Assembly: GCA_009767595.1 (NCBI GenBank)
Contig: VSDK01024160.1
Coordinates: 712,644-776,643, forward strand
Length of the DNA: 64,000 nucleotides
From: Symbiodinium kawagutii
Taxonomy: Eukaryota > Sar > Dinophyceae > Suessiales > Symbiodiniaceae
Direction: 5' to 3'
A program made the position numbers and the translations under genes. The notes below the pieces were generated by a model. That model ran no database searches and was not told the DNA's origin. It saw only the letters and a program-made list of their open reading frames with translations. Shown here one piece after another: positions 1 to 11,680 of the stretch; within the stretch, counting starts at the first letter, position 1; each line of letters starts with the position of its first letter.

Positions 1-366
1 CAGAAAGAATGTCAGAGAGAATGTCAGAAGATATGTCAGAAGACATGTCAGAAAGAATGTCAGAAGATATGTCAGAGAGAATGTCAGAAGACATGTCAGA
101 AGATATGTCAGAGAGAATATCAGAGAGATTGGCAGAAGATATGTCAGAAAGAATGTCAAAAGATATGTCAGAAAGAATGTCAGAAGAGATGTCAGAGAGT
201 GTCAAAAGATTTGCCAAAAAGAATGTCCGAGTAGAAAGTTGTCAGAAAGAACGTCAGAAGATGTGCCAGAAAGGATGTCAAAAAGAATGTCAAAAGGTAT
301 GCCAGAGAGAATGTCAGAGGATTTGTCAGAAAGAATGTCAGAAGGTATGCCGGAGAGAATGTCAGA
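1..366 (+). repeat. 12-bp minisatellite with an open reading frame
   Basis: About 30 imperfect copies of a 12-bp unit of the form ATGTCAGAARRW run from the window edge. A frame open from 9 to 428 (139 codons) reads the first half as MSER/MSED tetrapeptides. After small indels the same DNA is read in a shifted phase as CQKE/CQKV/CQRE tetrapeptides, giving a Cys/Lys/Gln-rich second half. No neighbouring sequence suggests a structured protein. It may be the edge of a repeat protein gene or simply a 12-bp array that cannot create stops in this frame. The left boundary lies outside the window. Confidence 0.75.
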
Positions 367-449
367 CAAAAGTGGAGCCAACAAGCGGTGATGACATGAC
401 ATGGTGGGGATCACTCGAAGTAAAGTAATTTTTTTTACTTCATACGATT

Positions 450-512
450 TTTACCGTTCGAACCCGTTCGAACCCGTTCAAAACCGTTCGAACCCGTTCG
501 GAATGCGAACAA
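450..512. repeat. Short tandem of CCCGTTCGAA decamers
   Basis: About five copies of a 10-bp unit around CCCGTTCGAA, followed by related GCGTTC words to about 550. The motif resembles a pol III B box by chance, but no tRNA arms surround it. Confidence 0.6.
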
Positions 513-2107
513 ATGCGTTCCTTTGGCGTTCTTTTTGCGTTCACGTGCGTTCAGCCATGCCAATTTTTTACGTAAAATGACTATCAATACGAAAATATCC
601 GTATCATACGAAAATATCCGTTCAGAAGTTGAAATCAGACTACTTTGAGCGTAATAAGTACTTATTTGAATCGTAAGTTGAAACTTTCCTTCCTATGGGG
701 ATGCAGGTATATATATAGCTATGTGGTTTGTTAGGGTTACTGTAGTTGGTGGTTAGTTGGTTTATAATTTATAATGTAGGAATAGCGGCAGGCTCTTCCC
801 GAAAACTATCGGAGAAAGCTAGTTGTGTTGCAGATGAGGTACCACCATGGATAGATTCGACTCCAGATTGGTGACCTTTTGTTTTGATTGGTTCTCTTCC
901 ACTGCCCTTAAAACAGATTACGAGGAAGCCTTTCCCAATCTGCAGTGTGGTTCACCCTTTCTGGCTTATAAGACATGGATGAGAAATGGTGCATGATTGG
1001 TTGTTTAAGGTTCCTGTCGCAATCGCGTACATCTCAAGTTAAGGATATGCTTCGTATAGTGCAGGATGTTTTTCAACATGCTGAGCATGGTAATCCAAAA
1101 GCAGCTGCATGCAGCAGCCGAAAGTGCAAACCAAGACACACCTATGAAATATGTGTTTGTTTCCGACGATTGGGTGGTTTCAGGAGCGAACAATGGAATC
1201 ACTGTTCGTGCTTCACTAAGATTCCCATTTCGCAATGATGGGATCGTTATCACTACATTGATGCGACTTCATTTCAACCGTTTCCCCTGGGATCGTTATT
1301 GTCAAAGATTAGCTTAGATTCATGTAGTGGTACCCCGTAGTCAGCTAACCAGGTTTGCAACCGGGGCAATCAACAGTCATGTTGGTAACTACTGTCCAAT
1401 GGCCTATCCAAAACACATCTTTACCAGAGGGCGCACCCTGTAGTTTAGCGGAAGTGAATCTAAAATGGATTACACGCTGTGGAACAATAATATCCCTGTC
1501 CGTCAAATGTTGAAGTTTTACCCTGGCAAAGTGGCAATGACTGAGTTTTCTTGCAACGATGGAAGCCCAGGGATATCATTGTCTTCACACGCGTATGAAA
1601 CTGTTGCTGGGGGAACCTTTGGAGCCCAAGAAACGATTGCTTCAAGGAAACCTTGTCTTCCAGCGGTGGCTAGGTGAAGTGTTGTCGCAGGGCAGCTTGG
1701 AACCGGGGGCGCCAGCTGACGGACGGGATGGGTAAAGTGGAACGCCATGATGGTCCACCACTCACCATGACTGCTGCATCATCATCTATCATAAGCCAGT
1801 ACTGTACTCTTCCATCATAATTTTCAGGCCCGACTAGTTGAATACAAGGACAGGAAACTACTATGGAAGAAGATATAACCCTAGCATACCATAGCTAAAC
1901 GGCTTATGAACCAACTTATACCTTGGGAACCTCACATGGTACCGACTTATACCTTGGGAGCACCACCCAAGGAACCGCCCAGCGCAACGTCCAGCCCAAG
2001 GCGTCGCCTTCAAAGGTGCCCTCCCAGCGAGCTGCCACCAGAAGATGCCAAGGCCTTGGCACGGCTCGGATGCTTGTGATGGCCTTGACGCAGATGTACC
2101 TGCCATA

Positions 2108-2232
2108 AGTGCTTGGTTGGTTGGTTGGTCCATGGTTAGTTGGTATGCCCATGGTTAGTTGGCCAGTTGGTATGTCCATGGTTAGTTGGCTAGTTGGTAT
2201 GTCCATGGTCAGTTGGTTAGTTGGTTGATGCA
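2108..2232. repeat. TTAGTTGGTATGCCCATGG tandem
   Basis: Roughly four degenerate copies of a unit of about 27-30 bp built from GGTTAGTTGG and TATGTCCATGG, flanked by GTTGGTTGGT runs. Confidence 0.6.
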
Positions 2233-2630
2233 TTGTTGGTACGCTGACTATTTAGATGGTTCGTAGTTTGGGGAAGATTTTTGCCTCTACTTGCGCCATT
2301 TGCCACGGAAAAAAGGGTGCTTTTATTCAAATGCAACTTATTTGTACCACTGGTCGGTGCAAAACCTTGCAGGAAGTCTCAAGCGCAAGAATCAATTTTG
2401 ATACATGACAACAACTTGCACATGACATAGTCGCCTTTAACATTCTTATCTTGATGGCGGAAAATTTTAGAGCTGCTGGTTGCATGTATGATATCACTGT
2501 TCACGTGGGATCTTCGGTGCTAGCCCGCTGGTCGGTTGCTCGGGTTGTTGCCTGGTTGGGGCTCATGATGCCCGATCGGTTTTGAGCTGGTCGGGGGTGC
2601 GCATTAGTTGGCTGTTAGTGATGATGTGGC

Positions 2631-2743
2631 GAGCTGGGTCAATATTAACCAAGCAGCACTATAGGGGATGATAACCAACAATAAGAAGGGAAACAATGGC
2701 TAATGATGGGGGAACAAGGTTGACTAAGGGTTTTGACTCATAG
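2631..2743. mobile_element. Short TIR element, family B (GGGTCAA type)
   Basis: One end reads GGGTCAATATTAACCA and the other TTTTGACTCATAG, so the termini are inverted (GGGTCAA/TTGACYC). The interior carries the family's conserved words (CCAACAATA, AATGATGGGGGAAC). No coding capacity. The left TIR is slightly eroded relative to other copies (TATGGCTATGGGTCAA). Confidence 0.6.
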
Positions 2744-3813
2744 AGATACTGATGGTCGTGGATGGTTCTGGTTGGTTGCGGTTCATTGATGCTTTTGGTG
2801 TGTTGGTATCCTGCTCCCCGTTTCGCTGGCTTGATCTTGCGCCACTTCGCTGGCCAGCTTCCAGGACTTGACTTGCAGCATCAGCTTCAAGTGTCAAGGT
2901 GGGGTCCCCGCTGCCAAGCAGAAGACCTTGGAAAGTTCGCTGGGGAGTAACGGTGCGGTTGCATGATTGGTTTCAGGAGAATCTCCAGGGGCAGGATGTG
3001 ACGGTTATGATATGTGGTGATCATTTTCCTTTTGGCTTCCTGGCATCGTGTTCAGCAATTGGTGGATGGTTGCGACATTTTGTGGTAGGTTAATGCCTCA
3101 CAGTTGATAGGTTGGCCAGCTGATAGGTACATGCCAGGAAGCATTCCAAGAGCCAGTGTTCATTCTGCTCACGCTTGTTGGGATGCCAAACCCATTGGCA
3201 ATTGATGGCAATTGGATGGTTTCACAGTCAAATGTTTGCAATGGTGCCTGGTAGTAATTAGAATTACCTCCACCTTTTCGTCAAGTGCCTCAATTGCAAC
3301 AATATGCTGAGTAGAAAGTCAATCCCTCTTGCTTGTGGCACTCATTGGTTGGAATTGAGCATCTAGAAAAAGAAGCTTTACCTGCGTGTTGCTTGCGAAT
3401 GGTGGTGCTTGTGGACTGGTGTAGTGCAAAACTATGACCAATAATTGTGCAGTAAACCAATTTCTGTATCCACATTGGTGGTATGCTACCAGCAATGCCA
3501 TTGATATCAGTTTCAAGTGAATCTTTATCATTGACATTCCTGGTAACATCAATGAAAACAAGGTGTAATGACAATTCGCATTGACATTATCTATATTTTT
3601 TTGGGCTAAAGCTTGGGAGCTACATGCTCTTTAGCCATTGCACGACCTGCCCGCTTTGGCAGTGAAGTTTGTCCTGAAGCTTTGATGAAGGTCAAGTTCG
3701 CGAAGTTGACATGGAGCTCTAGGAGTTTCAAGGATCCATGTAGCTGCGAAACAGTGAACAAATGAAGATTCGAGATCCATTTGTGAATAGACCACTGGTT
3801 TTATAGTAGCTGG

Positions 3814-3911
3814 CTGGTTGGTGGTTTAAAACATTTTCTATTTTCTCTAGTAGTTATAAACAACTGGTTGGTTGACAAATATTTTTCATACGGCTTGAAA
3901 CCACCAACCAG
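3814..3911. mobile_element. Introner-like TIR element, family A
   Basis: About 98 bp starting CTGGTTGGTGGTTT and ending TTGAAACCACCAACCAG. The two ends are inverted copies of CTGGTTGGTGGTTT. It is flanked on both sides by TATAGTAGCTGG (3802-3813 and 3912-3923), which looks like a target duplication. The same family forms a complete intron at 17549-17652. Confidence 0.75.
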
Positions 3912-4242
3912 TATAGTAGCTGGTGATTTACCATGTCAAAGTACCAGGATGTCCCACTAGGTCCAATTGACGGGATTCAACCCCCAGTCATCGCTTCAAA
4001 ATGACGACCAGATCACCAAGAACTAAGTTGGGGTTTCCATGGATGATTTCCAAGGGTTTCCCTTTAAAAAATGATGATTTTTCATTTCCAAGTCAGTTTA
4101 CCAGAGGGTAGAAGTTAAAGCCACCAACCAAATTCAGTTTGGCCTTTTCCATCAAAGTCTTTGCCAGTAAACCGTTTTCATACTGTGCGGATCCAGCATA
4201 TGGTTTCCCTTGGCTGCAAGCCAAAGCTTTCCAACCAAAACC

Positions 4243-4494
4243 ATGGTCAACTATGCAGCTACGTCCTTGCATTTGGTTGTGCTATGGGTCCCCCTGGCCC
4301 CATTCTTCATCAGCCACGCCTGTCAGCCAGGTTCAGGCGTGAGGGATTGCAACCCTGCGATGCGACAGCTCACTGAGATCGTTTCCCAAGAGGCCAGTCA
4401 CCAGGGGGGCCACGATCGGACGCCCACAGGGAGGATGGAGATGGACCACATCGACCTCAATATCCTCAACAGTGCCGAGAGCCTGCTGGTTTGA
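4243..4494 (+). CDS. Possible small secreted protein or first exon, unrecognised
   Basis: An 83-codon frame from ATG 4243 to TGA 4494, also open upstream to an ATG at 4210. Residues about 7-24 are hydrophobic (LHLVVLWVPLAPFFISH) and would suit a signal peptide ending near HACQ. The rest is hydrophilic and acidic, with evenly mixed composition (DCNPAMRQLTEIVSQEAS, MEMDHIDLNILNSAESLLV). The final LLV-stop lies at CTG|GTTTGA, so a GT donor after CTG could make this a first exon. No family recognised. It sits 530 bp upstream of the methyltransferase on the same strand; a link is possible but unproven. Confidence 0.35.
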   Translation: MVNYAATSLHLVVLWVPLAPFFISHACQPGSGVRDCNPAMRQLTEIVSQEASHQGGHDRTPTGRMEMDHIDLNILNSAESLLV

Positions 4495-5026
4495 TTTTCG
4501 CGGTTTCCCCCAGGTTTTTCACTCAGAAAAGCAGTAAAAATAGGCTACACCAAGATATTCCAAGTACATCCAAGTATTCCTGACATCTAAAAAAACTGGA
4601 GTACATGACACCCTTAGCCTGGCTGAGACAGAGCTTGCTCCGACGACAACGCATAGAGAGACACGACACCCTAAAAAAAAAATGACGGGGAACTGGATCA
4701 TCCATAGCAAGTCCCCAGCTAGCACCTGACCTTGGATGGGGGTGATGAGACGCCTCAGCTCGCAGGGCGCTTTGTTTTTCGAGCGGATGCGATTCCACTG
4801 CACGGGTGGCTTGGCAGTGCTCGGTTTTTGGGTCGCCTGTGAGAACTGTGTGCCCCGCACTTGCCGTGGTGAATGAAGCACCCGGAAATATTGTCGTGGT
4901 CCCGTTGAATTTGGTTGTGTTTGTCTATGCTCTCAGACTCTCAGAAATTATTGTAAAGTTATGCAAGGCAATGGCTCCAAGCTTCAGAAGTTTCACAGCT
5001 TTGCCGTCAGTTTGAGCGGCGATATC

Positions 5027-6466
5027 ATGTACAGGACCGCCACCTTGGTTGCTTGGCTCCATGTGTCCGTGATAGCAATGGTTGATGAGTCCGGCCGCTA
5101 TTATGCCGGCTCCGGGCTGCCTGATTTGGTGCCGCCAGAGCCTTCAGAGCAGGACCGTAATGCCTCAGTGGATTTGTCCAAGCAGCCCATCGAAAAACTC
5201 TTTCGGCTGTTGTACTTCGAGCTGTTCAAGCTGGACAAGAGTGGCTCGGAAAGGACTCTCCACTTAGGTGAATACAAGTCGACCATACAGGATGCGCCCT
5301 GCGCAAATCGACTCCTGGCACTGAGTGAGGAGTCCAAGAGACTAGCAGATGAAGTGAATCAACTTCACCTCAACACAACAGGCACTTCTGGCTTATATTG
5401 GACGCTTCACAAGTACCCGGATGAACACAGCTGGGCGTGGCTCCTTAGCCACACCCAGGACCGAGTGATGCGAAAGGTATGGCAGTACTTGGTGCGCCTG
5501 CAGAGCGCTGCGGTCCCGGATGATCCTCCATGTTTATCGGCCAACCTTCGGACGGTTTTGATGACGGCCGTCTCCACGTGGAAGAAGATCCTAGGAGAAC
5601 ACTCAGCTTTGCTGTGGAACAGTGTTGCTTTTGGAGTACTTGGCGATGTTACTTCCTGGCGAGATATGGATGAGGAGGGTCAGGTTCTGGATGAGCCTGG
5701 TGGAGAACCACCGAATGTGAGCTGGTCTGAAAATTTGATTTTTGGCAACATGTTTGTTTCCTCCTTGCACAAGTTCCTGGACTATCACTCCAAAGAGCTC
5801 AACGGCGCGGTTTACCAGGAGCTCATGCATGCAAAGCATGCAGAAGAGCATGGAACCTACTACGATTTCACCGCAGGACAAGAACACCGGCAGAGCTCAG
5901 ATGGCTCCTACTCAGCGTTCGAATACTTGAGAAGGCAGACCTTCAACGGTTGGGTCCTGGACAAGGGACTCATGAGGGGCTTTTTGCGGCACTGCCTGAA
6001 GCCAGTTTATGGCATTGCTGCCAGACGAACCGTGGGTGACTTTGGAGCTGGTGGCGGGCAGTACAGTGCCTGGTTGAACGATACTGGTCTCGTGGCGGCC
6101 TTAGCGTTTGACAACACCATGGCTGTGCGGGATATTACTGGTGGAGCTGTTCAGGAGGTAGACCTGATGCAACCGGATCTTGATTTGCAAAGGAAGTTCG
6201 ATTGGGTGATGTGTTTGGATGTTGCTTCTCTCCTTCCAAAGCCGAAGGCAGCGCTGTTGCTACGGAACATCAAAAGGCATGTGCTACCTGGAGGTGGGCT
6301 TCTCCTAAACTGGGGAGAAGCCTCAGACCAAGCACACCAAAAGGACACTCAACTCTTTGTGGAGAAGGAGACCGGCTTCAGTTTTGACCAGCAAATCACG
6401 GAGAAAATCCGTCTTGGAGCTGAAACGAGCAAGTTCAGGAACAACGTGATGCTATTCCTCGCTTGA
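5027..6466 (+). CDS. SAM-dependent methyltransferase, intronless
   Basis: An uninterrupted frame extends from 4961; I chose ATG 5027 (479 residues) because it is directly followed by a hydrophobic stretch (TATLVAWLHVSVIAMV) that looks like a signal peptide or anchor. The N-terminal half is helical and unassigned. The C-terminal third is a class I methyltransferase fold. Counting from the 4961 ATG, motif I is VGDFGAGGGQYSAW with DFGAGGG at residues 360-366. An acidic residue follows at the next strand (ALAFDN). The motif IV region is FDWVMCLDVASLL near residue 414, followed by the LLLRNIKRHVLPGGGLLLNW segment typical of these enzymes. The substrate cannot be read from sequence; small-molecule, lipid and protein substrates are all possible. 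It is the only recognised gene here without introns, so a reinserted cDNA is possible, though no spliced-leader relic or poly-A tract was seen at its ends. Confidence 0.85.
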   Translation: MYRTATLVAWLHVSVIAMVDESGRYYAGSGLPDLVPPEPSEQDRNASVDLSKQPIEKLFRLLYFELFKLDKSGSERTLHLGEYKSTIQDAPCANRLLALSEESKRLADEVNQLHLNTTGTSGLYWTLHKYPDEHSWAWLLSHTQDRVMRKVWQYLVRLQSAAVPDDPPCLSANLRTVLMTAVSTWKKILGEHSALLWNSVAFGVLGDVTSWRDMDEEGQVLDEPGGEPPNVSWSENLIFGNMFVSSLHKFLDYHSKELNGAVYQELMHAKHAEEHGTYYDFTAGQEHRQSSDGSYSAFEYLRRQTFNGWVLDKGLMRGFLRHCLKPVYGIAARRTVGDFGAGGGQYSAWLNDTGLVAALAFDNTMAVRDITGGAVQEVDLMQPDLDLQRKFDWVMCLDVASLLPKPKAALLLRNIKRHVLPGGGLLLNWGEASDQAHQKDTQLFVEKETGFSFDQQITEKIRLGAETSKFRNNVMLFLA

Positions 6467-7054
6467 AAGTGCCATCTTTCGACCATGAAATGCGCTGCTC
6501 AAATCCCTAGCAAGATCCAAAAGTCTGCAGTGCCTGGGCTGTTTGAGGTTCTCCCGAGTGCACGGGCATGTTTGTAGAGACCCCCCTATCCCCTTTTCGA
6601 AGCATGCATGTTTCATGCTGAAAAGATATGTCATCACGGCATGGTTCAGCACTGCTCTCATTTTTGTGACGTTCTAGGACGCCAGCCAGGGGTATGTCCC
6701 ATGAGCAAACTCCAGGACAACTTCTTAGAGGTTTCACATGGTGTTTTTCACAGAGGGTCGATGCAGTGGTGAACCATTCAATTGCACACAAGAATGCCAC
6801 AAGAACCAAGAGAAATGATGATCAAGAATCACACAAATTGACAAAATTGAACAGATTCACAGGCCGAATCGCAGACCACCTATTGTTCATATCTCTCAGC
6901 CACCTCGCCATTCTAATGATGAACGCATGGGCCTGTCCATGTTTGTCATATGTTCGTCCGTAATGCTGGCACTCCCAGCCACTGAACGGCTTGGATTCGC
7001 TTGACAATATCAAGTTTGAATCAGTTTGGGCCGGGGTAGGGTCACCAACACATT

Positions 7055-7150
7055 TGGTGGTTTCTCAAGCCATAGGGGACCCCCCAAAATGGAAGGTTTA
7101 TGACTAATAATGATTAAAAAGGATGATTTGGTGGGTCCCTTTTTTCAAAA
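7055..7150. mobile_element. Short TIR element, family C (TTTCTCAAGCC type)
   Basis: Begins TGGTGGTTTCTCAAGCCATA GGGG and carries the family interior (ACTAATAATGATTAAAAAGG, GGATGATTTGG). The right end is degraded. Complete copies at 29194-29296 and 61749-61858 show inverted ends of TGGTGGTTTCTCAAGCCATA. Confidence 0.6.
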
Positions 7151-10011
7151 AAAATCACAGATTTCAGCAAGTCAACAAGTAATTCCAAGCACCAAGCCAA
7201 CCCTCCGACCGAGATGTGCAGCTTCGACATTTCTCACCAGCAGTTGGGCAGCCCAGTGAGTGGTGTGGGCTGCATGCTGTACGGATATGTAATCAAGTCA
7301 TCCATGATGACTCCAAGATAATTGTGACTATGTTTCATGTCATGTTGATCGTTTTTGATCATCTTTGACTACATTCATCTGGACAAATTAGGCAATTGTT
7401 CATAGCCGCAGAATTCTTAGTACCATGCTTGTTGGATGTGAAGAAATGTGATTCCGGGCAAAGTTGTTGTTTTTGATGAGGGACGTGGAATGTAAATGGC
7501 TTGCACCTTTCAAGATTTCATGCGAGTGTCAAGCAACGGGGTATCCCATGGTATTCAGCAGTGAGGGTGATCATATCGGATAGGGAGATGGAGAACCAGC
7601 GACTTTGGAGTAACCCCCCCCATGTTTTCCAAACAGAGAATCCCATGTTTGCTTGTTCTCGCAGAAAGTTGTTTTTTCCCCCAGGGTTGGTCTTGCTGTT
7701 ATTTGGCCTTGGAGTGTTGAAGCTCTTTGGATGATCCCAAGGGTGAAGATTTTCCCACATTTTGAGCCAAGCAGTCACGCCGCCGAACCCACAGATCACC
7801 ACATGCGCATGCCACGTTGAATATGTGCCGAAATCAGATGAAACAAGCGGTGTTTGAGGCTGTGCATGGGTGTGCTTCAAGTCCGACAGTCATCAAACAG
7901 AAACAAATCATTGTTTGGGCTGTATGCAAGTGATTGCAACCGTTCACATATCATTCAGATATAGTTCACAAACAAGTCCCCAAACTCAAACGATTGTTTC
8001 GGTATTTGCCCCAGTGGAACCATAGTTCACGTACGTCCAACTTGAGATGAATGACATGGGGTGAAAACCAGCACCGCCTCCACGTCCCGCAGTTTCCAGT
8101 GAAGATGGCCGAGCATTGCCCAAGTTGGGGCATGATCGACGAGATGATGAAGGACAGCGCGTGAGGGGCAGGCCCAACGACGTGGTCTCCAGGATGTTTG
8201 GCAAGCATTACTTCTGGTAGATTACGGTAGCAATGGTAGATCATCCGAAGCAATTGGTGCTTCTCCAAGGCTAATTCACCCCAGAGTAAGATGTAAAATA
8301 ATGTAACATGCGTTTGAGGCTGGCGCGGACCATGCATAGGGTGTCGTGAGGCCGTCATGGATATGCATGGGCACCTACGCAGGTGGATGAATAATATCTC
8401 AACAGAGTGCAACATGTCCAGTATCGATTCGGTCACGCCTTCAAATGCTGCAACAAGGCAGTCCAAGGATTCAAGGATTCCGCTTGGGCTTGGAACGTTT
8501 TGAAGATCGTTTTTGTTCAGATGTTCACCCTCCATCTTGCAATCGATTTCCATACAAGTGTCCTACATTTTTTTATTTACCCTCCATGATCAACCTGTGG
8601 TTGGCTGCATATTCAACAGGAAGCTCTATGGCCTGGATTGGTTGGTGGTTATTGGATATGTCAACATGTGTGAGAATCTCTTCGGAAGCAATGCAGAAGT
8701 TAAAGTGTAGCTTGGTCCTTACAGAGGCACATGAATAGACACACACACACATGATAACCCATTACTTTCCATGCTTGCATGATGAAGTGCCGCCTTGCCT
8801 GTGCTTGCCGTCTCGGTTCGCAACCGGGGTCCACCAGTTCATCAGAGGGGCAATCGCCAATTTCCGGAGGCTCAGCGCTGGGGGGGGGGACCTTGTGCGT
8901 TGCTGTGGCAACCATGGCTACACATTTCCCAGCAAAGAAAGTGGATGACATCACTGATGCAACGGGTCAAGGGATGTGCAGATGCATCCCATCAGGCAGC
9001 ATCCCCATGGCCCACATTTAAATTCACGGGGTGACCTTTGACCACCCAAGAATGGCCGGGCTGACCAGCCACCGTCAATTTTCATCAATTTTCGCCAACA
9101 ACTATCGGTCAATCAACGAGCATGAATCATCAACAGTCATAGCACGTATAAATATACATTCCCAACTTTACTGAGACATAGACAAAATGCTATTGGCCAT
9201 GTTGTAGCCCTTGTGGGCAACCATTCTTACAATCTTGTGTGCTACTTTTGCCTGGCTGACCATCATTACATTGATCAGCCATGACCCATTCAGCCACCAC
9301 TTTCCATTGCGAAGCCATAGCATTGTTGTTCTCGCCTCACGGGGAAACGGACAGGTGATGTCGCTGCTGATCGAACCTCTCAACAAGGCGCATCCATGGA
9401 ATTCTGTGGAGATTGGAGGAAGCGGTACCGTGGATGACTGATGTAGCAAGGCTGGTTGCTTCATTCATGCCATCCGGGCAAGAATATGAGCACGAACCTC
9501 GAAACAAATATGATGAACATGAACCACCATAATCATCCATAATCCAATAAATGGGCCCATAAATGGTTTGGTAAAGGCTTACGAGCTTGAACCACCATGA
9601 ACAGTCATCAGCCTTTACCAAACCATAATCCACCCAATTGACCAGCCATGAACCCAACCTTGAGAGCCACCCGCCCGCATTTTCAATGGAGTGTCCAGCC
9701 CGCATGACACAGGCGGCCTGCATCCGCAACCAAAAGGAGCGTTTGCTCCTGTTGGGGCCGGGGGCCCATGCCTTGCAACGGCACAGGTCCAGCATGGTCC
9801 ACCGGTAGAGCTGGTGATTTGCGGACCTCTGAGCGATTTCAAAGGCTAATCTGATTGGTGGTTCCAATCCATTTTGCACATGGTTGGCTAACAAATGGTT
9901 AACAAATCTGGTTGGTGGTTTCGTGTTTTATTGTCCTTAAGTATCATTAACAAACGGTTAGGCCAGTAACATCCAGTAACGCCAGCTCCTGGTTGGATTT
10001 CATGCATCATA

Positions 10012-10130
10012 TATGGCTATGGGTCAATATTAACCAACCAACTAATGGGGGATTTCCACCAACAATACAAGGAAAAACAATGGTTACTGGTGGGGAACCA
10101 GGGGTACGGGGTTTTGACCCACTGCCATAT
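10012..10130. mobile_element. Short TIR element, family B
   Basis: A complete copy of about 119 bp: TATGGCTATGGGTCAATATT at one end and GTTTTGACCCACTGCCATAT at the other, giving an inverted repeat of about 15 bp. Interior words CCAACAATAC and GGGGAACCAGGGGTACGG recur in the other copies. Confidence 0.75.
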
Positions 10131-11680
10131 CATCAAAAAACATCAAGTTTTATTATTTTGCGCATTCCATCCAGGCTAGTGACTTCTGTTAAGTTGGAAA
10201 ATTTATGATATGATTGGCTGCCGAAATTCTAGATATTGATGGTGCAAACTGGCATTACCTTTTTTATGTCATAAGCGTTGTCTTGAAACTTTGTTGAGTA
10301 GCGAGCCCCCAGCAGAATCACCGACTTCGGCAAGGCAGAGCTAGATTGGCGCTAGGTCTTAGGCATTCAATATGATTGCATTTGAATTTCTTTGATTACT
10401 CTTATTATCACTATTCTTATTGTTGTTTTTATTGTCATTTAGGCTTCTATCCTTCTTGTCATGTACACTAGGCAGGCCTTTTTTGGGTTTTTGTTGTATA
10501 GAAAGTTTACAGGGGGGGTTAATACAAAAAAATGTGACGTCAGAACAAAACTACGGTCTCTGAAAAAGAAGGCAGGTTTTTCGCGCTAGCGTGGCACTAG
10601 ATTCGCGCTAGCACTTTCTGTAATTGGAACATATCTGAATTGTGAAGCAGGGTCCATGTCGTGGGCAGAATCAATTGCAAACAACTGTTAGCTCATAGAA
10701 CTCTAATTAACATTTGTGATTTATAATCTTATCTCTGTTTCACATAACAGAGATTCTATGACAAAGAGCACAGCTCGAAAGTTAGGACAGCGAAATGTTG
10801 TCAAAGACATGGACAGTTCGAGTAGCAGCTAAAGAGTGCCCCGCGCTAGTACCATTGCACAGTTTCTCGTGTGTAAAGCAAGAGTAGTTGGAATTCCATA
10901 TGTGATCCACGTTGCTTCCCAAATGATTGCCGCAAGCAGCGGGGCCCCATGCAAAGAGCATGAAAGGCACCTCCTGGGAACAAACATTTTGACAACGGCT
11001 CATATATGATATTGTTGACTATGTTCCACAGAATGCCGTTTGTTTGGTCGTTTTTGCGTATTTTTTACCGGTTTGGGATCGATACATGACGGAGGTTACT
11101 CCTTGGTTTAGTGTTGGCTGGTTGGTTGATACCCCTATGGTTTGCATTGGCCTGGGTATTCTTGGCGTTTCTGTCCCACAAGCGATTGTTGCGGCCGGTT
11201 GTATTCCCAGGATGTTGACCATCGATCCGCCACTTCCTTCAGCAGTTCTCACGTTCTGGTGAACCAACACTGTGGCAATGATCCTGCACATCGATGATTG
11301 ACATGTACATCTAAAGTTTCAAAGCATGTGAACACCATTCAAGCTACAGAAACCACTGGGATCATTTCAACCATCTTTAATACAATAAAGCCATCAACGA
11401 ATAAAAACACATTTCAACCTTCCCACTGAGCGGCCATACACACTTCAACCATTTTAAAGATATTTGAACAACCAAGCAACAATACACATCTCTGGGGCCT
11501 GGTGCTGAGCCATCCCCTGGTTGCATCCCCACGTGAAGCGTCGCGTTCGCTTCCGAAAAGCCCGCCATGGGGCGCCCTGCGGCGGAGGGCCGGGCCAAGC
11601 TAACCGCGCACCCGGAGGGCCTGGGGTCCTTACTGACACTGAGCCGAATCGGAAATTGCAATGATGATTGGTTTTATTTG

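Larger units (their letters stand above)
430..4242. other. Repeat-rich stretch without a recognised gene
   Basis: No convincing exon was found. The stretch holds a decamer array near 450-512, a GTTGGT-rich tandem at 2108-2232, one copy of the TATGGCTATGGGTCAA element, one copy of the TGGCTGGTGGTTT element, and a partial element at about 4030-4111 ending in CCAGAGGGTA. Short ORFs here overlap on both strands and have no protein-like character. Confidence 0.5.
6467..11680. other. Unassigned DNA with TIR elements and weak exon candidates
   Basis: No gene is supported. Element copies sit at 7055-7150 and 10012-10130, and a degenerate family A copy at about 9855-9945. Two GC-richer patches could hold exons. 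9660-9806 on + reads AACIRNQKERLLLLGPGAHAL before a possible GT donor (CACCG|GTAGAG). 11529-11660 has open frames on both strands. A run of nine or ten G lies near 8881. None of these links to a family. Confidence 0.4.

Noticed and set aside
450-512. Pol III B box or tRNA suggested by GTTCGAACC
   Set aside because: The motif is a tandem decamer with no A box and no cloverleaf arms.
4519-4881. 120-codon minus-strand ORF upstream of the methyltransferase
   Set aside because: It overlaps a dispersed GA-tail-type repeat and other open frames, and has no protein-like pattern.
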